Below are positions 24,817 to 33,046 of a stretch of DNA of 64,000 bases, one piece after another. Position numbers and translations under genes: made by a program. The DNA is from Bacteroidales bacterium (lineage in GTDB: Bacteria > Bacteroidota > Bacteroidia > Bacteroidales > UBA932), in assembly GCA_017428035.1 (NCBI GenBank), contig JAFRRR010000127.1, forward strand, positions 1 through 64,000, given 5' to 3'. How positions within the stretch are numbered: position 1 is the first letter of the stretch; each line of letters begins with the position of its first letter. A model generated the notes under the pieces. That model had not been told where the DNA came from and did not search any database. It saw only the letters and a program-made list of their open reading frames with translations.

Positions 24817-24840
24817 ACTGGCTTGAAAGTTGTAGTTTTG
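24810..24840 (+). promoter_or_regulatory. Promoter of the LytTR regulator gene
   Basis: A TTG at 24810-24812, a 20-nt spacer, then TAGTTTTG at 24833-24840 (exact -7 box), ending 18 nt before the ATG at 24859. The -33 element overlaps the T-tail of the preceding terminator. Confidence 0.55.
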
Positions 24841-24858
24841 CCGGCAAAACAACCGCGT

Positions 24859-25674
24859 ATGCAGGCATCTTCGAGACCATTGCCCGATACATTCAAGAAA
24901 TTTGCAGCACAGGCGCTTTACTTCAGCGTCATACCCTTCTTTTTCCTGATTTTTGCCGCGCTTTACAAGCCTTTCAATATGGACACAATACTTAACGTGC
25001 CCAAGGCTTCTTTTGCGTTTAACATAGCAATAATAATGTGCATCATCCTTTTGGTGCTGCTTGCCTCAAGGATGATTCTCTATTTCACCCGCATCATCCG
25101 GCACATCTCCATGAACTGGTACCGGGTGTGGTGCATCGGGGAGATTGTAGTGTGCGCCTTTTTCGTGGCGCTGTATATGACTCTGATTGGCAACTACAAT
25201 CTTACTTACCTGGATGTCCTGGTGGATTCGGCGGCCTATCTGTTCCTGGTGCTGATGTTCCCTTATATAATCCTGGACCTTGCATTGAACCTGACTGCAG
25301 CGAAGAACGCCAGTGTGGCCGACGTGCAGGACAATAAGTTGCATTTCTACGACAACCGCCACGCCCTGAAGTTTGTGGTAGGTGCCGAGCACGTGCTGTT
25401 CATCAAGGCGGATGAGAATTACATCACCATACACTACAACGAAGGGGACAAGCGCAAGACCTACGATATGCGCTGCTCTATGAAGAGTATAGAGAGTGTG
25501 TGCGAAGAGAACGGAATCCTCCGCTGCCACCGCTCATACTTTATCAATCCTTCTCACGTTAAGGCTCTCAGGAAAGACAAAGAGAATGCCATCGTGGCCG
25601 AGCTGGACACGGCCGACGACACTCTTATTCCCGTAAGCAAAAGGTATTACGACGCTCTGGTACAGACGCTTTAG
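24859..25674 (+). CDS. Membrane-anchored LytTR transcriptional regulator
   Basis: A 271-residue protein. The start at 24859 follows the promoter box. Residues ~15-145 contain four hydrophobic helices, so the protein sits in the inner membrane. The C-terminal ~100 residues are a LytTR DNA-binding domain: '[19 protein letters not shown]', then '[19 protein letters not shown]' and '[11 protein letters not shown]'. It has no receiver domain, so the membrane part may sense directly. It follows the fimbrial operon in the same direction, so control of fimbriation is a reasonable guess, unproven. It converges with gltX with a 4-nt overlap. Confidence 0.88.
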   Translation: MQASSRPLPDTFKKFAAQALYFSVIPFFFLIFAALYKPFNMDTILNVPKASFAFNIAIIMCIILLVLLASRMILYFTRIIRHISMNWYRVWCIGEIVVCAFFVALYMTLIGNYNLTYLDVLVDSAAYLFLVLMFPYIILDLALNLTAAKNASVADVQDNKLHFYDNRHALKFVVGAEHVLFIKADENYITIHYNEGDKRKTYDMRCSMKSIESVCEENGILRCHRSYFINPSHVKALRKDKENAIVAELDTADDTLIPVSKRYYDALVQTL

Positions 25675-27197
25675 GCCGTCTGTATCTTTGCAAGGGCTGC
25701 GTCTATACGGCGCAGGGTCTCTTCTTTGCCTATGAATTCACAGATAGAGAAGATGTCGGGTCCCTGCCCTATTCCCATAATGGCTATGCGCAGGCAGTTC
25801 ATAATCTTGCCCATAGGCAGCTGGCCGGCCTCGATCCATTCGCGCACAATGTGCTCTGCGCTCTCTTTTTCGAAGACCTCAAGGTCAGCCACAATCTCGC
25901 GGAGCTCTCTCATATATGCCACGTTCTCTTCTTTCCAGAACTTGTTCACGCTCTTCTCGTCATACGATTCGGGAGCGCGGAACATATAGATTGTAAGATC
26001 CAGCAAATCCTTGGGGAAAGTGGCCCTCTCTTTAATAATGGCCACTGCATCTGCTGCACGCTCTGCGGTGGTGTCAATGCCGGCCTCTTTGAGCTGGGGC
26101 AGCAGCAGGCCTGCCAGGAATTCATCGCTGGCGGCGCGCATATACTGTGCGTTGAACCATTTGGCCTTCTCTGCATTGAAACGGGCGCCGCTCTTGCTCA
26201 CTTTTTCAAGTGAGAACTGCTCGCAGAGCTCTTCCATAGAGAAAATTTCCTGCTCAGTGCCGGGATTCCAGCCCAGCAGGGCCAGCATATTCACAAAGGC
26301 CTGGGGAAGATATCCGCTCTCGCGATATCCCATAGAGACCTCACCATCGGGAGCGTGCCACTCCAGCGGGAACACGGGGAATCCGAACTTGTCGCCGTCG
26401 CGCTTGCTGAGCTTGCCCTGTCCCTGCGGCTTGAGCAGCAGCGGCAGATGTGCAAACAATGGCTGGCTATCGGTCCACCCGAATGCCCTGTAAAGCAGGA
26501 AGTGAAGGGGCAGGCTGGGCAGCCACTCCTCTCCGCGGATCACGTGGCTGATTTCCATCAGATGGTCATCCACGATATTTGCCAAATGGTATGTGGGCAG
26601 CGCGTCGGCGCTTTTATAGAGCACCTTGTCGTCCAGTGTAGAGGTGTTTATTGTGATATGGCCGCGGATAATGTCGTCCATCTCCACATTTTCGTTTTCG
26701 GGCATCTTGAAGCGGATGACCCACTGGTCACCTGCATCGATGCGGCGCTTAACTTCCTCTGCAGGCAGCGAGAGTGAATTTTTCAAAGAGCCGCGGCTCT
26801 TGGCGTCGTAAGAGAAAGTCTCACCCTTGGCCTCACAGGCACTGCGCAGGGCGTTGAGCTCTTCTGCTGTGTCAAAGGCATAATATGCGTTGCCGCTCTC
26901 TACAAGCTGAAGTGCATATTTAAGATAGATATCCTTGCGCTCGCTTTGTCGGTAGGGGGCGTGAGGGCCGCCAACGCCGACTCCTTCGTCAACTTTTATC
27001 CCACACCATTTGAGGGATTCGATAATATATTCCTCTGCGCCGGGCACAAACCTCTGGCTGTCGGTATCCTCTATGCGAAGCAGAAACTCGCCGCCGTTGT
27101 GACGTGCAAACAGATAGTTGTAAAGGGCTGTACGGACGCCTCCGATATGAAGCGCTCCGGTGGGGCTGGGCGCAAAACGCACTCTTACTTTGCTCAT
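25671..27197 (-). CDS. gltX: Glutamyl-tRNA synthetase
   Basis: A 508-residue class I aminoacyl-tRNA synthetase charging tRNA-Glu with glutamate. The start at 27197 gives '[20 protein letters not shown]', with the HIGH-type motif His-Ile-Gly-Gly and '[12 protein letters not shown]'. The KMSKS-type motif is 'KLSKRDGD' near residue 245. Length fits bacterial GluRS (~470-510). The start codon lies only 11 nt after the T-tract of a terminator hairpin that follows the tRNA-Glu gene on the same strand. Expression therefore depends on read-through or on a promoter I cannot see. Confidence 0.97.
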   Translation of the reverse strand: MSKVRVRFAPSPTGALHIGGVRTALYNYLFARHNGGEFLLRIEDTDSQRFVPGAEEYIIESLKWCGIKVDEGVGVGGPHAPYRQSERKDIYLKYALQLVESGNAYYAFDTAEELNALRSACEAKGETFSYDAKSRGSLKNSLSLPAEEVKRRIDAGDQWVIRFKMPENENVEMDDIIRGHITINTSTLDDKVLYKSADALPTYHLANIVDDHLMEISHVIRGEEWLPSLPLHFLLYRAFGWTDSQPLFAHLPLLLKPQGQGKLSKRDGDKFGFPVFPLEWHAPDGEVSMGYRESGYLPQAFVNMLALLGWNPGTEQEIFSMEELCEQFSLEKVSKSGARFNAEKAKWFNAQYMRAASDEFLAGLLLPQLKEAGIDTTAERAADAVAIIKERATFPKDLLDLTIYMFRAPESYDEKSVNKFWKEENVAYMRELREIVADLEVFEKESAEHIVREWIEAGQLPMGKIMNCLRIAIMGIGQGPDIFSICEFIGKEETLRRIDAALAKIQTA

Positions 27198-27208
27198 ATT
27201 CCGATAAT

Positions 27209-27238
27209 AAAAAAGCCGCCCCAATGATTGGGCAGCTT
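27209..27238 (-). terminator. Intrinsic terminator between tRNA-Glu and gltX
   Basis: On the minus strand a 9-bp stem (27230-27238 with 27213-27221, one G-U pair) encloses an 8-nt loop and runs into six or more T. It is 7 nt after the encoded CCA of the tRNA and 11 nt before the gltX ATG. Confidence 0.82.
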
Positions 27239-27244
27239 GGGTTT

Positions 27245-27319
27245 TGGTAGTCGATAGGAGAATCGAACTCCTATTTAGAGATTGAGAATCTCTTGTCCTA
27301 ACCGTTAGACGAATCGACC
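27245..27319 (-). tRNA. tRNA-Glu (anticodon CUC), CCA encoded
   Basis: On the minus strand a full cloverleaf can be drawn. The acceptor is GGTCGAT/ATCGACT, with the first pair a G-U. The D-arm contains TAACGGTTAGGA, and the anticodon stem is AGAGA/TCTCT with loop TTCTCAA (anticodon CTC). The T-arm is AGGAG-TTCGATT-CTCCT. The 3' CCA (27245-27247) is encoded. CUC reads GAG glutamate codons. The tRNA lies upstream of gltX, whose product charges it. Confidence 0.95.
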
Positions 27320-27341
27320 GGATAGTTCCCTATTGGGATTG

Positions 27342-27349
27342 CAAATTTA
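27342..27349 (-). promoter_or_regulatory. -7 promoter box of tRNA-Glu
   Basis: The minus strand reads TAAATTTG, an exact -7 box, 22 nt upstream of the mature tRNA 5' end. That leaves a short 5' leader for RNase P to remove. Confidence 0.5.
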
Positions 27350-27378
27350 TAACTATTTTTTGAATCTGCAAAAAATTG

Positions 27379-27386
27379 TAACTTCG
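27379..27386 (+). promoter_or_regulatory. Putative -7 box of the asparaginase gene
   Basis: TAACTTCG (TAnnTTyG variant) ends 6 nt before the ATG at 27393, so the predicted transcript starts at or beside the start codon. Confidence 0.4.
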
Positions 27387-27392
27387 CGTATT

Positions 27393-28418
27393 ATGTCAAA
27401 GATACTGATGATATATACGGGAGGCACCATCGGTATGGTCCGCAATCCCGAAACAGGCTCGCTTGAGGCGTTTACCGCAGAGAATCTGGCAGCCAACATT
27501 CCCGAAATGAAATACTGCGGCGCAGAAGTAGAGATGGTCTCTTTCGGCGACCCGATAGACTCTTCTGATATGAATCCGCAGCATTGGGGCCGCATTGTTA
27601 AAATCATCAGCGACAACTACGACTCCTACGACGGCTTTGTGATACTTCACGGCACCGACACTATGGCTTTCACCGCCTCAGCCCTTAGTTTTATGCTTGA
27701 GAATATAGGCAAGCCAGTGATTCTTACCGGAAGCCAGCTGCCGGTTGAAATTATCCGCTCCGATGCCAAGGAAAATCTGCTCACCGCCATAGAGATAGCT
27801 GCCGCAAAAGATGCCGACGGCCATCCTGTGGTGCCTGAAGTCTGCATCTATTTCCACGACGAGTTGATGCGCGGCAACAGGTCCAGCAAGATCAGCGCCA
27901 GCAACCTGGCGGCATTCGCCTCAAACAATTACCCTGTACTGGCACACTCCGGCACGGATATTACCTACCATAAAGAATTCATTCGGCCTTACGACCCTTC
28001 CAAGACATTCACGCCGCACTATAATATGGACCCGTCCATAATTATCCTCTCTCTCTTCCCCGGCCTTCAGCGCGATGCCGTGGAGGCAGCTATGAAGAGC
28101 GATGCAATAGGCGGCGTAATTTTCCGAACATTCGGCAGCGGCAACGCCCCGCGCAACGGCTGGCTGGTGAACTGCCTTGCAGAGGCCGTGAAAAACGGAA
28201 AAACAATAGTGAACATCTCCCAGTGCGCCACCGGCAGCGTGGAGATGGAGCGCTATGAAACCGGTCGCCAGTTGCTGGAGGCAGGCATCGTAAGCGGTCA
28301 CGACAGCACTGTAGAGGCGGCCCTTGCAAAGCTTATGTTCCTACGCGGCGAGGGTTATTCACAGGCAGAAATACAGAGACTTATGAACACCTCCATTGCA
28401 GGAGAAGTGACAGTATAG
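27393..28418 (+). CDS. ansA: L-asparaginase, type I (cytoplasmic)
   Basis: A 341-residue enzyme that hydrolyses asparagine to aspartate and ammonia. The start at 27393 gives 'MSKILMIYTGGTIGMV' without a signal peptide, which fits the cytoplasmic type I form. Active-site threonines lie in 'YTGGTIGM' (residue 12) and 'LHGTDTMAFTASAL' (near 90); 'ILTGSQLPVEIIRSDAKENL' is also conserved. The more upstream ATG at 27333 lies before the promoter box and adds a non-family extension. The gene diverges from tRNA-Glu/gltX and looks monocistronic. Confidence 0.94.
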   Translation: MSKILMIYTGGTIGMVRNPETGSLEAFTAENLAANIPEMKYCGAEVEMVSFGDPIDSSDMNPQHWGRIVKIISDNYDSYDGFVILHGTDTMAFTASALSFMLENIGKPVILTGSQLPVEIIRSDAKENLLTAIEIAAAKDADGHPVVPEVCIYFHDELMRGNRSSKISASNLAAFASNNYPVLAHSGTDITYHKEFIRPYDPSKTFTPHYNMDPSIIILSLFPGLQRDAVEAAMKSDAIGGVIFRTFGSGNAPRNGWLVNCLAEAVKNGKTIVNISQCATGSVEMERYETGRQLLEAGIVSGHDSTVEAALAKLMFLRGEGYSQAEIQRLMNTSIAGEVTV

Positions 28419-28464
28419 GTCTTCTTGCACGATTTTTGTGCACTATTGTCCAAAAAATCCGAAT

Positions 28465-29301
28465 ATGAAAAAGAGTATTGTAACCATAATTGCCCTTATG
28501 CTTGCCATTGGCGCAAGTGCGGGCACTGTCACCAAGAGTTTTGACAACCTCAAGAAGTTCAACGGAATCCAGATTTGCGACACCTTCAAAGCTACCCTGG
28601 TTCAGGGCGATGAATACAAGGCAGTCGTCACTATAGACACAGAGTTTGAAGAGTATCTGGACGTGAGCGTTGTGGGCAACCTGCTGTATGTCCGCCTTCG
28701 TGAAACCGATTTCAAGACCTCCCTCCGCAAACTTAACCGCAAGACCTTCAATGTCACAATCACGGCTCCGTCCATAAACCAGATTCATCTCACCGGCACA
28801 TCGTCGCTGGTAAGCACCGACCTCTGGACAAGCCCTATGGAGTATTTCATACTGGAACTTAACGGCACAGCCAAGGCAGAGAAACTCCGCATAGAAGGTG
28901 CCGAGCTCAAAGCCGACCTTTCTGGCGCCTCCAGCGCCACCGTCACCGGCGATTTTGAAGAGGTAGAAGTGAAGGCCGCAGGCACCTCTGCCCTTTTCCT
29001 GGTGGGCAACTACGAAGACGTCAATGTAAATACCACCGGCACCGCCAAAGTAAGTTTCATTGGATCGGCAGACGATATCGAATGCAAATGCGCAGGTTCT
29101 TCATACCTTGACGCAATGGAACTTAAGGTAAAAGAGGCTGACATCAAATGCAGCGGCGCATCCAAGGCCACTATAGATGTAGAGGAAAAGCTGGACGTCA
29201 CGCTCAAGGGCGCCAGCACCTGCCAATACCGCAGCAACAGCGAGTCACTCTCCGTGACCCCCAATATCAGCCGCGCCTCAAGCTTCAAGAGGATTCACTA
29301 G
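28465..29301 (+). CDS. DUF2807 (head GIN domain) exported protein
   Basis: A 278-residue exported protein with signal peptide 'MKKSIVTIIALMLAIGASAG'. The mature part opens with 'KSFDNLKKFNGIQICDTFKATLVQGDEYK', the usual start of DUF2807 auto-transporter-adhesin-like 'head GIN' domains. It then shows a regular beta-roll pattern with repeated small residues: 'LTGTSSLVSTDLW', 'LSGASSATVTGDF', 'AAGTSALFLVGNY', 'CSGASKATIDV'. Such proteins are common at the Bacteroidota cell surface or periplasm, with no settled function. It converges with rlmB (4-nt overlap). Confidence 0.85.
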   Translation: MKKSIVTIIALMLAIGASAGTVTKSFDNLKKFNGIQICDTFKATLVQGDEYKAVVTIDTEFEEYLDVSVVGNLLYVRLRETDFKTSLRKLNRKTFNVTITAPSINQIHLTGTSSLVSTDLWTSPMEYFILELNGTAKAEKLRIEGAELKADLSGASSATVTGDFEEVEVKAAGTSALFLVGNYEDVNVNTTGTAKVSFIGSADDIECKCAGSSYLDAMELKVKEADIKCSGASKATIDVEEKLDVTLKGASTCQYRSNSESLSVTPNISRASSFKRIH

Positions 29302-30032
29302 CGGCTCTCGCGCTGACGCACGGCCTCGTACATAAACAGGGCCGCTGCAACAGAAACGTTCAAAGACCCTATGGCTCCCGCCATAGGGATTTTTGCTTGT
29401 ATATCGCACAAATCCAGCACAGATTTGGAAATGCCGTGGCCCTCGCTGCCCATAACAATGGCAGTGGGCTTTTTAAGATTGACATCGTAGATATAGTCGG
29501 CGCCCTTTTCTGTGGCGGCAACCATCTGGAAACCAGATTCAAGAAGATAGAAAATGGGCATACGAAGGTTCTGGACCTTGGCCACCGGAATCCTGAGCAG
29601 CGCCCCGGCACTGGTCTTTATGGCATCGGCGTTAATGGGGGCACCGCCTTTCGCAGGAAGAATTATGCCGTCAAAGCCGGCACACTCTGCGGTACGGGCC
29701 ACGGCGCCCAGATTGCGCACGTCACTCACGCCGTCCAGCATTATGAACAGCGGAGCTGCCTTGTGGTTAAGGGCATTCTCTACCATCTCTTCAAATGGCA
29801 CATAATCTACCTGGGCGATATAGGCCACTACACCTTGATGTGTCCCTTTGGCCACCTGGTCCAGCTTCTGCACCGGAACCCAGCTATAGGGGATTTCATA
29901 CTCTTTCAGAAGTGATGTGAGGGCGCGTGCCTGAGGGCCTTCGAAGCCCTGCTTGAGAATCACTTTTTCAATCTTGCGACCGGAGGTAATAGCCTCGGTC
30001 ACAGGGTGGATACCATAGAGAATGTTGCTCAT
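29298..30032 (-). CDS. rlmB: SpoU-family 2'-O-methyltransferase, likely RlmB (23S rRNA Gm2251)
   Basis: A 244-residue TrmH/SpoU methyltransferase with the knotted SAM-binding C-terminus. Motif 1 is 'NLGAVARTAECAG' near residue 110, motif 2 'IVMGSEGHGISKSVLDLCD' near 195 and motif 3 'IPMAGAIGSLNVSVAAALFMYE' near 217. The N-terminus 'MSNILYGIHPVTEAI' is the substrate-binding domain typical of RlmB. The start at 30032 overlaps the ABC-F gene stop by 4 nt; a longer reading from 30065 would run further into that gene. RlmB is the best guess; TrmH-type tRNA targets are not excluded. Confidence 0.88.
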   Translation of the reverse strand: MSNILYGIHPVTEAITSGRKIEKVILKQGFEGPQARALTSLLKEYEIPYSWVPVQKLDQVAKGTHQGVVAYIAQVDYVPFEEMVENALNHKAAPLFIMLDGVSDVRNLGAVARTAECAGFDGIILPAKGGAPINADAIKTSAGALLRIPVAKVQNLRMPIFYLLESGFQMVAATEKGADYIYDVNLKKPTAIVMGSEGHGISKSVLDLCDIQAKIPMAGAIGSLNVSVAAALFMYEAVRQRESR

Positions 30033-31984
30033 TGCTGTTCTATTTTTTCGGCCAGGGAGGCCCACTCTTCCATCTTAATATCTAGTTCGCGCTTCTGTTC
30101 CAGATAGGCGCGGGTCAGTTCCATAATGTCGTCTTTTTCACCTGGGGCAGAGAGTACCTTTTCTATCTCGGCCATCTTGGCTTCTAGCTCGGCGATGGCC
30201 TTCTCCAGATTGGAGAAACGGTTCTTGAGGCGGGCCATCTCGCGGCGACTCTCGCGGTCCTGCTGGGAAGATGTGGCCGGCTTGGCCTTAACCTCGGCAG
30301 GTTCAGAGGCAGCAGGCTGCTGCGCTGCCTGTTGTGGTGTTTTGCGCTCCAGCGCTTCAAAGTTCTCTATCTTTTTGCGACGCAGGAAATCATCCACACC
30401 GCCCAGATGCTCCCGAACCTTGCCGTCGCCAAATTCGTATATCTTGTCCACAAGACCGGTAAGGAAATCGCGGTCGTGGCTCACCACAATCAGGGTTCCG
30501 TCGTATTTGAGCAAAGCCTGCTTAAGGACATCCTTGCTGCGGATGTCCATATGGTTGGTGGGTTCGTCCAGCGCTAGCAGGTTGTAGGGTTCCAGCATCA
30601 GCCGGGCCATACTCAGCCGGGCGCGCTCGCCACCGCTTAGCACCGCCACCTTCTTGTCGATATCCTCGCCGCGGAAAAGAAAGGCACCCAGGATGTCGCG
30701 CAGCTTCATACGGATGTCGCCCACGGCAATCTTGTCCAGAGTGTCGTATACAGTGTCGTTGCGGTTCAGGACATCTTCCTGATTCTGAGCATAATAGCCA
30801 ATCTTGACATTATAGCCAACCACGGCCTTGCCTTTGATAGGCGTCAGGTTGCCCATCAGGGTTTTCATCATTGTGGTTTTGCCTTCGCCGTTACGGCCCA
30901 CAAAGGCCACCTTCTCCCCTCTTTTTATCTCCAGGTTGGCATCGGACAATATGATTTTCTGCGGAGCGTCAGGATAGCTGATGCTGGCGTCGGTCACCTT
31001 GAAAGCGACGTCGCCACTGCGCGGTGCCGGAGGAAACTTTACGCTGAGGGCGCTTTTGTCTTCTACCTCAAGTTCAATACGCTCCATCTTTTCCAGCTGC
31101 TTGATGCGGCTTTGCACCTGATTGCTCTTGGTGGGCTTGTAGCGGAAACGCTCTATGAACTCTTCTGTCTTTTCTATGGTGCGCTGCTGGTTTTCGTAGG
31201 CAGCCTTCTGCTGCTCTATACGCTCGGCGCGGAGCACCAGATATTTGCTGTACGGCACCTTGTAGTCGTGGATGCGGCCCAGCATAATCTCCACGGTGCG
31301 GTTGGTGGTGTTGTCCAGAAAACGGCGGTCGTGGGATATCAGCACCATAGAGCCGCTGAATGTCTGCAGGTAGTCTTCCAGCCATTGGATGGATTCTATG
31401 TCCAGGTGATTGGTGGGTTCGTCCAGCAGCAGGACATCGGGTTTACGAAGCAAAATCTTGGCCAGTTCAATGCGCATATTCCACCCCTGCGAGAAAGTCT
31501 CGGTGGCACGGCCAAGCTCGCTGTCGCGGAAACCAAGGCCGCGCAGGGTCTTGAGTGCAGCGACTTCGGGCGCTTCGCTCTCTGCCATTGCCAGCCGGTC
31601 GTTGATGTTGTTCAGCTCAACTATGAGTTTAGAATACTCCTTGGAATCATAATCCTCACGGGTGGCCAGTTCGGCAGAAATCTCGTCTACACGGCGGTGC
31701 AGGGCAAAGAAGTCTTCGAACACCGTCATAGTCTCTTCCATCACGGTGCGGCCCTTGTGATGCTGCATCTGCTGGGGCAGATAGCCAATCGTAAGTCCGG
31801 ACGGCACCATTACCTTGCCGCTGGTGGGCTGCTGCTCGCCTATTATCAGTTTCAGCAGAGTCGACTTGCCGGCACCGTTGCGGCCGGTGAGGCCTATGCG
31901 GTCCTTTTCGCTGATATGCAAAGAGATATCATTCAGCAGCGTGGTGCCGCCAAACGATACCGTCAAATCTGTGATGGAAATCAT
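30029..31984 (-). CDS. ABC-F family ATPase (Uup/YheS-like)
   Basis: A 651-residue soluble protein with two ABC ATPase domains and no membrane segment. Walker A motifs are 'GRNGAGKST' near residue 35 and 'GRNGEGKTT' near 350. The second signature is the canonical 'LSGGERARLSMARL' and the first is degenerate ('FSQGWNMRIELAKIL'). 'LLDEPTNHLDIES' and 'LALDEPTNHMDIRS' are the Walker B regions. The inter-domain linker and a C-terminal coiled coil with an Ala/Pro/Lys-rich hinge fit ribosome-acting ABC-F proteins such as Uup. The start at 31984 overlaps the tatC stop by 4 nt. Confidence 0.93.
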   Translation of the reverse strand: MISITDLTVSFGGTTLLNDISLHISEKDRIGLTGRNGAGKSTLLKLIIGEQQPTSGKVMVPSGLTIGYLPQQMQHHKGRTVMEETMTVFEDFFALHRRVDEISAELATREDYDSKEYSKLIVELNNINDRLAMAESEAPEVAALKTLRGLGFRDSELGRATETFSQGWNMRIELAKILLRKPDVLLLDEPTNHLDIESIQWLEDYLQTFSGSMVLISHDRRFLDNTTNRTVEIMLGRIHDYKVPYSKYLVLRAERIEQQKAAYENQQRTIEKTEEFIERFRYKPTKSNQVQSRIKQLEKMERIELEVEDKSALSVKFPPAPRSGDVAFKVTDASISYPDAPQKIILSDANLEIKRGEKVAFVGRNGEGKTTMMKTLMGNLTPIKGKAVVGYNVKIGYYAQNQEDVLNRNDTVYDTLDKIAVGDIRMKLRDILGAFLFRGEDIDKKVAVLSGGERARLSMARLMLEPYNLLALDEPTNHMDIRSKDVLKQALLKYDGTLIVVSHDRDFLTGLVDKIYEFGDGKVREHLGGVDDFLRRKKIENFEALERKTPQQAAQQPAASEPAEVKAKPATSSQQDRESRREMARLKNRFSNLEKAIAELEAKMAEIEKVLSAPGEKDDIMELTRAYLEQKRELDIKMEEWASLAEKIEQQ

Positions 31985-32781
31985 TCTGCTGAAGCGGTTT
32001 CTTCTTCCAACTCCTCTTCTGGCCTTGCCGGCTTGCACACCAGGATGCTGAGGCCGTAAAGCAGTGCCAGAGGAATGGCTGCTATAAGCATAGAGAACGG
32101 GTCGGCCGGGGTAATGATGGCTGCCAGTACGGCAATTATCAGCACGGCATACTTCCAGCCGCCTATAAGCGTCTGGCGGGTAATCAGGCCGATGCTGGAA
32201 AGGATTGCCACTACCGTGGGAATCTCGAACACGATGCCGAAAATGATGACGGTGGAATTCACAGTGGAGATGTAGGAATTAAGCGAGATGGTGTTAACCA
32301 CCGTTTCGCTGACCTTGTAACCGTCAAAAAAGTTGATCATCAGCGGCAGGATTATGCTGTAGCCCACCGCGATACCCAGATAAAACAGGAACGATGCAAA
32401 CAGGAATGCCCGTCTGGTCGCCTTTTTCTCGTGCTGGTAAAGCGCGGGGGCGATGAACCTCCAGATTTCCAAAATCACATACGGGCAGCAAACTATGAAG
32501 GCGCACATAAAAGTGACCCTCATATGCACCATAAACTGGGTGGAAAGCTCTATGTTGACAAGCTGCAGGCCGGTTTTCATCCCGAACCATTCATAGAAGA
32601 AAAAGTCGGAGCGGGTCGGCGCCAGAATAATCTTGTCAAACAGAAAATCCTTGAAGAAGAAAAGCACGACAAAGGCTGCGAGCAGTGCAATCACTACCCG
32701 GAACAAACCGTGCCTCAAGTCTTCCAGGTGATCCCAGAAGCTCATATCTTTTGAGGCGTCCAGCTTCTCTTCTTCGGCCAT
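31981..32781 (-). CDS. tatC: Twin-arginine translocase subunit TatC
   Basis: A 266-residue inner-membrane protein with six hydrophobic segments. TatC hallmarks are 'MSFWDHLEDLRHGLFRVVIAL' near residue 13, 'CAFIVCCPYVILEIWRFIAPALY' near 95 and 'FLFYLGIAVGYSIILPLMINFF' near 130. TatC receives the twin-arginine signal peptide. It lies 2 nt downstream of tatA and overlaps the ABC-F gene by 4 nt. No tatB-like gene is present. Confidence 0.95.
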   Translation of the reverse strand: MAEEEKLDASKDMSFWDHLEDLRHGLFRVVIALLAAFVVLFFFKDFLFDKIILAPTRSDFFFYEWFGMKTGLQLVNIELSTQFMVHMRVTFMCAFIVCCPYVILEIWRFIAPALYQHEKKATRRAFLFASFLFYLGIAVGYSIILPLMINFFDGYKVSETVVNTISLNSYISTVNSTVIIFGIVFEIPTVVAILSSIGLITRQTLIGGWKYAVLIIAVLAAIITPADPFSMLIAAIPLALLYGLSILVCKPARPEEELEEETASAE

Positions 32782-32783
32782 CT

Positions 32784-33017
32784 TTACTCTTTAAGCTTGT
32801 TGGGCTCTTCTTTTTCGATGTCGGTCTTGATGTCGTTGATTTCTTTCTCAGCCTCTTTCATACCGCTCTTGAACTCCTTGACGCCTTTGCCCAGTCCGCG
32901 CATCAGCTCGGGAATCTTCTTGCCGCCAAAAAGAAGGATGATGACCAGTGCAATGATAACCCACTGCCAGGGACCTATAACGCCCAGGGGAAGAATAAAC
33001 AAAGATAAAGCAGTCAT
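32784..33017 (-). CDS. tatA: Sec-independent translocase TatA/TatE-type subunit
   Basis: A 77-residue protein with a single N-terminal membrane helix ('WQWVIIALVIILLFGGKKIPEL'), the Phe-Gly-Gly-Lys-Lys-Ile-Pro hinge, an amphipathic helix ('MRGLGKGVKEFKSGM') and a charged tail. That is the standard TatA layout. TatA forms the pore for folded proteins together with TatC, whose gene starts 2 nt downstream. In a TatAC-only system TatA also covers the TatB role. Confidence 0.95.
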   Translation of the reverse strand: MTALSLFILPLGVIGPWQWVIIALVIILLFGGKKIPELMRGLGKGVKEFKSGMKEAEKEINDIKTDIEKEEPNKLKE

Positions 33018-33046
33018 ATTGTCTTGTTTTAATGATTAATAATCTG

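Noticed and set aside
31112-32059. A 315-codon open frame on the plus strand
   Set aside because: It is antisense to the ABC-F gene and its Walker motifs; no independent support.
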